A program made the position numbers and the translations under genes. A stretch of DNA of 29,529 bases. Origin: Sphingomonas sp. CCH10-B3. Lineage in GTDB: Bacteria > Pseudomonadota > Alphaproteobacteria > Sphingomonadales > Sphingomonadaceae. Within the stretch, counting starts at the first letter, position 1. The number at the start of each line of letters is the position of its first letter. Below the pieces are notes generated by a model. That model searched no databases. It saw nothing but the letters and a program-made list of their open reading frames with translations, and was not told the DNA's origin. Location: the NCBI RefSeq assembly GCF_001556185.1, contig NZ_LSIJ01000094.1:1-29529 (forward strand). The letters are read 5' to 3'. Positions 23,347 through 29,529 of this stretch are shown in pieces.

Positions 23347-24210
23347 ATGTCGATCGTGTTCAAGATCATCCGAAACGGGTCGGACTTTTCATGCTCGGCA
23401 GATAATGGCCCAAATTTTTTCGTGGGTCGGCAGACGACTTACAAGACACGGGTAGGACTCTTCAATATTTTCTCGGGCAGCAAACTCACAAAATTGCTGT
23501 ATAATTCGGAAAATTATACTGGCGAGCATCAATTCTGGGCGCGCTTCATCGACCCGACCGCTGGGTGCGAAGGTCGTAGTTTCTTGACACTCAATACCTA
23601 CGATCGGGCGGCGTTTACATTTGGCTTCAGCCAATTTGCCGCCCATGTGCCCGACGGTGATTTCGTCCGTTACTTCCGCGCGATGCTCGCGCTTCCAGAG
23701 GCCGACGACTATTTCCCGGGTCTGACGCTGGTCGATGGCCGGATCGCGCGGCGCGCGGACAATGGCACGACGACCCTGTTGGAGACGAAGAACGATACGA
23801 CGCCGCTTATGCGCTATCTGAATCCATCATCAGATGGCGTCGAAGATGCCGAAGTGATCGCCGCCGCCAAGTTGATTCACTGGACAACGGCCCAGCGGAG
23901 TGCGCGGCTGCTTCAGATCAAGCAGATGATCGAAACCTATCGCGGTTTCATGCGCGAAGCGGATCGACGCAAACTGATCGACGGACGACCAGCAGCGCAA
24001 TGCTGTGTCATCGCCGACATTCTTCACCAGGGGCGTGGCACCTGGGCCGAGATTGCAACGGCGCTCAAGACATCGACACCGTTCGAGAAGCTCGTTGCGA
24101 TTGGTGCGCCCGAATGGAAGACGCGCCGCCAGCAACTGCGTGCCGGGATCGCGAAATTCCCGGAAATGCAGACGCTCACTTGGCGGTCGTCGGCGCAGGA
24201 TTTTGTGTGA
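23347..24210 (+). CDS. Protein of unknown family, AT-rich 5' end
   Basis: I do not recognise a family. The 287-residue product has no signal peptide or membrane segment. The part around residues 75-115 (CEGRSF, then YDRAAFTFGFSQFAAHVPDGD) loosely recalls the helical lysozyme/chitosanase superfamily, with E75 and D86 as conceivable acids, but this is speculative. A helical C-terminal half holds IHWTTAQRSARLLQ and ADILHQGRGTWAEIATAL. Base use is unlike its neighbours near the 5' end: 23461-23520 has only 19 G/C in 60. The ATG follows AAGGAGA by 8 bp. The 3' end overlaps the convergent RND gene by 35 bp. Horizontal acquisition is likely for at least the first part. Confidence 0.75.
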   Translation: MSIVFKIIRNGSDFSCSADNGPNFFVGRQTTYKTRVGLFNIFSGSKLTKLLYNSENYTGEHQFWARFIDPTAGCEGRSFLTLNTYDRAAFTFGFSQFAAHVPDGDFVRYFRAMLALPEADDYFPGLTLVDGRIARRADNGTTTLLETKNDTTPLMRYLNPSSDGVEDAEVIAAAKLIHWTTAQRSARLLQIKQMIETYRGFMREADRRKLIDGRPAAQCCVIADILHQGRGTWAEIATALKTSTPFEKLVAIGAPEWKTRRQQLRAGIAKFPEMQTLTWRSSAQDFV

Positions 24211-27200
24211 CCTCGCCCTCGGTGCGGCGCACCGCGAGCAGATACATCACCGGCGTGACGATACGGCTGAGCAGCGTCGAGCTCACCAGCCCGCCGATGA
24301 TCACCCAAGCGAGCGGCGAGTAAAGCGCCGACCCACCCAGCGCGAGCGGCAGCAGCCCGCCGATCGCCGTCACCGAGGTGAGCAGCACCGGCAGGAAGCG
24401 AATCTCGCCCGCCGTCTCGATCGCTTCACGCAGCGCCATGCCCCGCTCGCGCAGCTGGGTGGTGAAGTCGACCAGCAGAATCGAATTCTTGATCTCGATG
24501 CCGATCAGCGCGACGAAGCCGATCACGGCGAGGAACGACAGCGAATTGCCGGTCAGCAACAGCGCGATCAGCCCACCGAAAGTGCCGAGCGGGACCACGC
24601 CCGCGACGACCGCCGTCTCGCGAAAGCGCCCGAATTCGAGCACCAGCACACCGATGATGCCGAACACCGCCAGCAGAATCACCGGGCCGAGGCCCGCAAA
24701 GTTGCGCGACGCCGCCTCGGCCTCGCCGCCGATCCCGAAGCTATAGCCTTCGGGCAGCTTGATGGCCTGCAGCCGCGCCTCGACGGCCTTGTTGAGCCGG
24801 GAGGTCAGCGTCCCCGGCTGGTTATAGGCCGTGACGGTCACAGTCCGCTGGAGCTTGTAGCGGGTAATCTGCGGCGCCACGCTCTTTAGCCTGGGCGTCG
24901 CGATTTCGGACAGCGGCACGCTGCCGCCCGCCGTCGTCGGCACATAGACATCGCCCAGCGCCGACACCGGCTGCGCGACATCGAGCGGCAGCCGCACAAC
25001 GACTGGCCAGCTGTCGCCTTCGTTGTCGCGCAGCTGGCTCGCACTTTCGCCGCTGATCGCCAGCCGCACGGCGCGGCGCGCCTCGCCGGGCGCCACGCCG
25101 AGCAGCGCGGCCTTGGCTTCGTCGAGCCCGAGGTCGAGATCGAGCCGGTCATAGGCGAGCGGGCTGTCGACATCGCGCACCCCCGGCACCTTGGCCATTT
25201 CAACCACTACCTGATCGGACAGGCGTTTGAGCACGTCGAGGTCGGGGCCGCTGATGCGGATCGCGATCGGCGCTTCGAGCGGCGGGCCGTTTTCGAACAC
25301 GATCAGCGTGACACGCGCATCGGGATAGGCGGCGAGCTTGCCGCGCAACCGGGCGAGCAGTTGCGGGCTTTCGCGCACATTCCATTCATCGAGCGTCGCG
25401 AACACATCGCCGTAGCGCGGCCGCTCCTCGCGCGGCGTGATGTTGTAAAAGATCTGCGGATTGCCGCGCCCGGCATTTTCCATGACATTGGTGACGGCGG
25501 GCTCGGCCTTCAGGATCGTCGCCACTTCGCGCACGGCCTTGTCGGTCGCGGCAATGCTGCTGCCCTCGGGCGTCTCGACCCGGACGAGGAAATAGGGCGT
25601 CTCGGCCGAGGGAAACAGCGAGAAGCCGAGCACCGGCACCAGCCCGAACGCGCCAAAACACAGCAGCATCGCGCCATAGAACCAGACGCGCGGGCGGTTG
25701 AGCGCACCGTGCAGGATCGGCGCATAGATGCGGTGGATGCCGCCCATCACCACGCGCAAGGCCGCATTGCCCTCCGGCGCGTGCGGCTTCAGCATGCGGC
25801 TGGCAATGAACGGGATGATCGTCAGCGACACGATCAGCGAACTCGCGACCGTCAGCATCACCGATACCGGCAGGCCGCGCACGAAATCACCCGCGCCTTC
25901 GGGCAGGAAGACGAGCGGCATGAAAGCGCACAGCAGCACACCGGTAGCCCCCGCCACCGCCGGGCCGATCTCGCGCGTGCCGGTTTCAGCGGCGGAAATC
26001 GGCGGATCGCCGTCACGGATGTGGCGCTCGATATTTTCGGTGACGACGATCGAATCGTCGACCAGCAACCCGAGCGACAGAATGAAGCCCGAAATAGTGA
26101 TCTGGTTCAGCGAATAGCCGAACAGCGCCAGCATCAGCAGACCCATCGCCAGGCTCAAGGGAATCGACACCATCACGATCAGCGAGGGGCGGAAGCCAAG
26201 CGGGAAGAGCGTGATCAGCACCAGCCCGAGCGCGATCAGGAAATCATGGCTGAGCTGCGTCAGCTTGCGATCGATGTCGCGGCTCTGATCGAAGCCGACT
26301 TCCAGCTTCATGTCGGGGGGCAGCTGCGCGCGGAAGGCTCCCACGGCCGTAACCAGCGAATCACGCAGCGTGCCGGCGTCGACTTCGTCCTTCTGGCGCA
26401 CCGTCACGAACAGCGCGCGCTTGCCGTTGAAGCGCGTGATGTGGGTCCGCTCGGCCTCGGCCCAATCGACCTGCGCGACATCGCCGACACGCAGCAGGCG
26501 GCCGTCGCTGGCGCGCAGGGGCACGTCGCGCACGGCCTCGACGGTGCGGAAAGCGCCGCCTGCGTCGATGTTGAACCGCCGCCCGCCGCCGGTCACGGAC
26601 CCGGCAGGCAAGTCGGCGCCCCCTTGTTTGATGGCATTGGCGACCGCCGTCGCGGGCAAGCCGGCCTGCGCCAGCCGACCCGCATCGATTGCCACCCGCA
26701 CTTCGGGCCGCGCGGCACCGTCGATCGCAGTGGTCCGCACGCCGGGGACGACGTTCAGCCGATCGCGCAAGTCATCGGCATATTTGACCATCCGCCGCCA
26801 GCTCGCGGTCTCACTGGTGAGCGCGAGCTGGAGCACCCCCGCTTCGGTCGTGCGCGGGCGGCGATAATCGATGCGCAGAATGCCCTGCGGCAGCTGGTCG
26901 CGGATCGACCCGACTTCGCGGACGACGCGGTCGAGCGATTGTTCGGCATCGGTGCCGTGTTCGAATTCGACCGAAATCACCGCGACGCCGTCGGTCGCGG
27001 TCGATCGCAGCTCGCGAACATGGTCGAGGCCCTGCAGCCTGTCCTCGATCGGCTTGGCGACCGTTTCCTCGATTTCGGCAGCATCGGCGCCCGGCAGCAC
27101 GACCGTCACCACCGATACCGAAATCGGGAAATGCGGATCGACCGATCGCGGAATGGTCAGGAACGCCTGCGCACCCAGCGCCGCGAGCAGCAGGAAGACG

Positions 27201-27247
27201 AGCATCGTCACCTGCCAGCGGCGGACGGCAAAGGCCGTCAGGTTCAT
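24176..27247 (-). CDS. RND efflux transporter permease (AcrB/MexF superfamily)
   Basis: This 1023-residue inner-membrane pump has the twelve-helix RND layout with two large periplasmic loops (about residues 30-335 and 560-850). It uses proton flow to export compounds through an adaptor and an outer-membrane channel. The proton-relay residues are seen: D397-D398 in LGLLVDDSIVV and K920 in GIEIKNSILLVDF. The start at ATG 27247 overlaps the stop of the adaptor gene (ATGA). No outer-membrane factor gene is present, so a TolC-type partner must be elsewhere. The heavy-metal signature is not evident, so the drug/hydrophobic class is more likely; substrate unknown. Confidence 0.93.
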   Translation of the reverse strand: MNLTAFAVRRWQVTMLVFLLLAALGAQAFLTIPRSVDPHFPISVSVVTVVLPGADAAEIEETVAKPIEDRLQGLDHVRELRSTATDGVAVISVEFEHGTDAEQSLDRVVREVGSIRDQLPQGILRIDYRRPRTTEAGVLQLALTSETASWRRMVKYADDLRDRLNVVPGVRTTAIDGAARPEVRVAIDAGRLAQAGLPATAVANAIKQGGADLPAGSVTGGGRRFNIDAGGAFRTVEAVRDVPLRASDGRLLRVGDVAQVDWAEAERTHITRFNGKRALFVTVRQKDEVDAGTLRDSLVTAVGAFRAQLPPDMKLEVGFDQSRDIDRKLTQLSHDFLIALGLVLITLFPLGFRPSLIVMVSIPLSLAMGLLMLALFGYSLNQITISGFILSLGLLVDDSIVVTENIERHIRDGDPPISAAETGTREIGPAVAGATGVLLCAFMPLVFLPEGAGDFVRGLPVSVMLTVASSLIVSLTIIPFIASRMLKPHAPEGNAALRVVMGGIHRIYAPILHGALNRPRVWFYGAMLLCFGAFGLVPVLGFSLFPSAETPYFLVRVETPEGSSIAATDKAVREVATILKAEPAVTNVMENAGRGNPQIFYNITPREERPRYGDVFATLDEWNVRESPQLLARLRGKLAAYPDARVTLIVFENGPPLEAPIAIRISGPDLDVLKRLSDQVVVEMAKVPGVRDVDSPLAYDRLDLDLGLDEAKAALLGVAPGEARRAVRLAISGESASQLRDNEGDSWPVVVRLPLDVAQPVSALGDVYVPTTAGGSVPLSEIATPRLKSVAPQITRYKLQRTVTVTAYNQPGTLTSRLNKAVEARLQAIKLPEGYSFGIGGEAEAASRNFAGLGPVILLAVFGIIGVLVLEFGRFRETAVVAGVVPLGTFGGLIALLLTGNSLSFLAVIGFVALIGIEIKNSILLVDFTTQLRERGMALREAIETAGEIRFLPVLLTSVTAIGGLLPLALGGSALYSPLAWVIIGGLVSSTLLSRIVTPVMYLLAVRRTEGEVTQNPAPTTAK

Positions 27248-28296
27248 CGTGCCGATCCGGGCGACAGGCCGATCGGCACGATCGCCATGCCGTCGTGGAG
27301 CCGGTCGACGCGCGAGGTCGCGACCAGTTCGCCGCGCGCCAGCCCGCGCGTCACGCGGATGCCGCGGTCATCGGCCTCGCCGATCCCGACGCGGCGGAGC
27401 GCGACCTTGTTGCGAGCGCGATCGACGACATAGACGAATGCCTCGTCGGCGCGCGCGGCAAACACGGCGTTGGCGGGCACGCGCAATTGCTCATTGGCGC
27501 CACCCGCGACGATCCGTGCATCGCCGATCTGGCCCGACCGCAGCCGCGCATCGTCGGGCAGGCCGATTTCGACGACGAAGGTGCCCGTCGCTCGGTCGGC
27601 GCGGCCGCCGATTTCGACTACCCGGCCAGTCATCGGCCGGTCGCCGAGCGCGGCGAGCGTCACCGTCGCCGGGGCGCCTTCGGTAAGCCGCGCGGCATCG
27701 CGATCCGACAGCGGCACGCGCAGCACATAGCCGCTCGCTTCTTCGCCGATGGTGAGCACCGGGGTTCCGGCCGCGACCACCTGCCCCGGCTCGCTGAGCC
27801 GCGCAAGCACGGTGCCGCTGCCGGGCGCGACGATCGTTGCATTCGCCGTCTGGAAGCCCGCCGCACGCACCTGCGCATCGGCCGATTCGAGCGCGGCCTT
27901 GGCATTTTCGAGCCGCGGCCGGGTGATCCAGCCCTGCGCCATCAGCGTCTCGCTCCGTTTATACTCGGCGGCCGCGCGCGCACGCTCGGCCTGTGCGCGG
28001 GCGAGGTCGGCCGCGACCGTTGTAGTGTCGAGCGCTGCCAGCAACTGGCCGCGCCGCACCCGGTCGCCTTCGTTGACGTTGATCCGCAGGATCCGGCCGG
28101 CGCTGGTGAAGCCCAGCGACGCCTCACGCCGCAGCGCGACCGTGCCGACGCCGGTGACCTCGGCTGCCTGCAGGTCGCCGCCGACTGGCGCCACCCGCAC
28201 TTGCGGCGGCGCGGCAGGCGCTTCAGTGGTTTTGGGAGCAGGCTTGCCGCACCCCGCGAGCAGGGCCGCCGTCGCCAGAATTACCGCACGCCGCAT
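27244..28296 (-). CDS. RND periplasmic adaptor (membrane fusion) lipoprotein
   Basis: The 350-residue protein starts with a lipoprotein signal ending LLAGC (C16), so it is anchored in the inner membrane. It has the adaptor order: first lipoyl half (LGFTSAGRILRINVNEGDRV), an alpha-helical hairpin rich in Ala/Glu/Arg (about residues 90-145), second lipoyl half (TIVAPGSGTVLARLSEPGQVV), then a beta-barrel and a membrane-proximal domain. It bridges the RND pump to an outer-membrane channel. ATG 28296 follows GGGGAG with 7 bp; ATG 28314 in frame has no such site. It overlaps the pump gene by 4 bp. Confidence 0.93.
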   Translation of the reverse strand: MRRAVILATAALLAGCGKPAPKTTEAPAAPPQVRVAPVGGDLQAAEVTGVGTVALRREASLGFTSAGRILRINVNEGDRVRRGQLLAALDTTTVAADLARAQAERARAAAEYKRSETLMAQGWITRPRLENAKAALESADAQVRAAGFQTANATIVAPGSGTVLARLSEPGQVVAAGTPVLTIGEEASGYVLRVPLSDRDAARLTEGAPATVTLAALGDRPMTGRVVEIGGRADRATGTFVVEIGLPDDARLRSGQIGDARIVAGGANEQLRVPANAVFAARADEAFVYVVDRARNKVALRRVGIGEADDRGIRVTRGLARGELVATSRVDRLHDGMAIVPIGLSPGSAR

Positions 28297-28381
28297 CGCC
28301 GCTCTCCCCGTCATGGCACAGCCATAACGATTTCAGTGGCGATTTAAAACTCAATTATCTTGGGACAGGCCAATCGCTGCT

Positions 28382-29224
28382 TTAATTCTTCAGCCGCCAG
28401 CCGCGCCGCAGCAGCACATAGCACAACAGCCCCATCGCGCAGTCGAGCGCGAGCACGACGGCACCGCCGAACAGGATGTTTGAATCGGCATCGAGCAGGA
28501 AGCCGTATCGAAACCCCGAGATGATGTAGAAAAACGGGTTGAAATGGCTGAACATCTGGAACGCGGGCGCAAGCCGGTCGACTGAATAGAATGTGCCCGA
28601 CAGCAGGGTCAGCGGGGCAATCAGAAAATTCTGGACGGCGGCAGCGTGATCGAACTTTTCCGCCCACATCGATGTCAGGATGCCGACAAACGACAGGAAT
28701 ACCGCGCCGAGCAGCCCGAACCAAAGGATCGCGATCGGATGCTGCGGGACGACATGCACGCCCGGCCAGAACTGCATCGCCAGAAACACCGCAAGCCCGA
28801 CGCAGACCGCGCGCGTGACTGCACCACCGACCATCCCGGCCAGCAGCTCGCCAGTCGACAGCGGCGGCATCAGATAATCGACGATCGTGCCTTGGATCTT
28901 GCCGACGAGCAGCGAAAAGCTCGAATTGGCAAACGCATTCTGCAGCATCCCCATGACGATCAGGCCGGGCGCGAGAAAATCGGCAAAGGGCACCGCTGTG
29001 CCGCCGATCTGCACCGGGCGCTTGCCGCCGGTCGCGACCGTGAAGATCACCAGAAACAACAGCGTCGTGATCGCCGGCGCCCAGACGGTTTGCAGCTGGA
29101 CCTTGAAGAAGCGGCGAACCTCCTTGATATAGAGCGTTCGCAAGCCACCCCAGTTGACGTTCCGGATCGCCGGGATACCGGGCGGGGTGAGCGGTTCGGG
29201 GGCATTTCCGGGCGAGCTGGACAT
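28382..29224 (-). CDS. ABC-2 type transporter permease
   Basis: This 280-residue protein has the six-helix ABC-2 permease layout after a Pro-rich cytoplasmic N-terminus: VWAPAITTLLFLVIFTVATG, then FLAPGLIVMGMLQNAFANSS, and the family motif LSGTFYSVDRLAPAFQMFSHFNPF near the C-terminus. Such permeases work as dimers with an ATP-binding subunit. No ATPase gene is adjacent: gcrA lies on the other side in the opposite direction, and the RND adaptor is downstream. The ATPase must be outside the window or shared with another permease. Substrate unknown; drug or polysaccharide export are the usual roles. Confidence 0.9.
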   Translation of the reverse strand: MSSSPGNAPEPLTPPGIPAIRNVNWGGLRTLYIKEVRRFFKVQLQTVWAPAITTLLFLVIFTVATGGKRPVQIGGTAVPFADFLAPGLIVMGMLQNAFANSSFSLLVGKIQGTIVDYLMPPLSTGELLAGMVGGAVTRAVCVGLAVFLAMQFWPGVHVVPQHPIAILWFGLLGAVFLSFVGILTSMWAEKFDHAAAVQNFLIAPLTLLSGTFYSVDRLAPAFQMFSHFNPFFYIISGFRYGFLLDADSNILFGGAVVLALDCAMGLLCYVLLRRGWRLKN

Positions 29225-29305
29225 GGATTGCGCCTAATCGCTGGCGCCGCGCCCCGCAAGGCGGCACGGATGCGCCGGTACCAAGGCAGGATTTGAAGGA
29301 TGAGC

Positions 29306-29529
29306 ATGAGCTGGACCGACGAGCGGATCGATACGCTGAAGACGATGTGGGAAAAGGGCCTGACCGCCAGCCAGATCGCCGAGACGCTGGGCGGCGTGAG
29401 CCGCAACGCGGTGATCGGCAAGGCGCACCGGCTGGGGCTGCAGGCACGTCCGTCGCCGGTCAAGCCGAACGAAGTCGAAGCCAAGCCCGCCCCCGCCCCG
29501 CGGGCCGAGCCGGTCGCTGCCGCCCCGCG
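29306..29529 (+). CDS. gcrA: GcrA cell-cycle regulator, N-terminal part
   Basis: GcrA is an alphaproteobacterial transcription factor that works with sigma-70 RNA polymerase at promoters holding CcrM-methylated GANTC sites. The visible 74 residues begin MSWTDERIDTLKTMWEKG and contain the conserved helix-turn-helix LTASQIAETLGG followed by SRNAVIGKAHRLGLQARPSP, after which a Pro/Ala-rich linker starts and the window ends. I prefer ATG 29306 to ATG 29300, because AAGGA (29296-29300) would lie on the earlier codon. It is divergent from the ABC permease gene. No GANTC is seen in the 29225-29305 gap. Confidence 0.93.
   Translation, partial: MSWTDERIDTLKTMWEKGLTASQIAETLGGVSRNAVIGKAHRLGLQARPSPVKPNEVEAKPAPAPRAEPVAAAP

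Noticed and set aside
23347..24210. Prophage or mobile element around the AT-rich gene
   Set aside because: A single gene flanked by argD and an RND operon, with no integrase, attachment repeat or other phage gene.
25361..27433. 690-codon open frame antisense to the RND pump gene
   Set aside because: It mirrors a well-recognised pump gene; its product is rich in Arg, His and Gln without domain motifs, as expected for antisense frames in GC-rich DNA.
1..29529. tRNA, rRNA, CRISPR array or insertion sequence
   Set aside because: All gaps are short and I found no cloverleaf-like sequence, regularly spaced array or transposase; direct repeats occur only inside the lipoprotein gene at 16978-17052.

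Overview
The window is GC-rich chromosomal DNA from an alphaproteobacterium, most likely a member of the Sphingomonadales. I infer this from a GcrA-type cell-cycle regulator at the right edge, an argD-argF-hslO cluster, a petABC bc1 operon followed by apt, and the style of the proteins. It is mostly conserved housekeeping DNA packed tightly on both strands. The largest gap between genes is about 230 bp. I see no tRNA, rRNA, CRISPR array, insertion sequence or prophage.

Layout, left to right. (1) 53-4332: pth and ychF, often neighbours in other proteobacteria, are here separated by a Crp/Fnr-type regulator, a putative 2OG-Fe(II) oxygenase and two small envelope genes on the minus strand. (2) 4352-6738: a membrane-anchored AraC-type regulator, a fatty-acid-hydroxylase/sterol-desaturase-type enzyme and a small exported DUF2147-like protein, which look like one lipid or envelope module. 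(3) 6837-8867: an NPP-type phosphodiesterase lipoprotein, a MaoC-type hydratase and a Tyr/Gly-rich lipoprotein. (4) 8930-12212, minus: petA-petB-petC-apt, encoding the three bc1 subunits plus adenine salvage. (5) 12435-14350: trmL, hemF and a GNAT acetyltransferase. (6) 14347-15932, minus: two similar multipass membrane proteins with overlapping ends, divergent from lipB. (7) 16795-17997: a Met/Asp-rich repeat lipoprotein with its own terminator, then a sphingomonad-type exported protein. (8) 18003-23167, minus: queE/queC (7-deazaguanine synthesis), a DUF3617-like protein, hslO, argF and argD. (9) 23347-24210: a protein of unknown family whose start region is strikingly AT-rich, the best candidate for acquired DNA. 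(10) 24176-28296, minus: an RND pump with its adaptor lipoprotein, followed by an ABC-2 permease gene (28382-29224) and the start of gcrA.

Many minus-strand partners overlap by 4 bp (petC/apt, the membrane-protein pair, queC/queE, argD/argF, adaptor/RND), which points to translational coupling. The non-coding signals of most interest are a perfect 32-bp-arm inverted repeat running into the pth start, a 29-bp-arm inverted repeat that doubles as a terminator between argF and hslO, a terminator-like hairpin in the argD leader, and three GANTC methylation sites packed in front of the AT-rich unknown gene. No clearly new multi-gene system is visible. The most unusual items are that unknown gene with its promoter, and the AraC/desaturase module.
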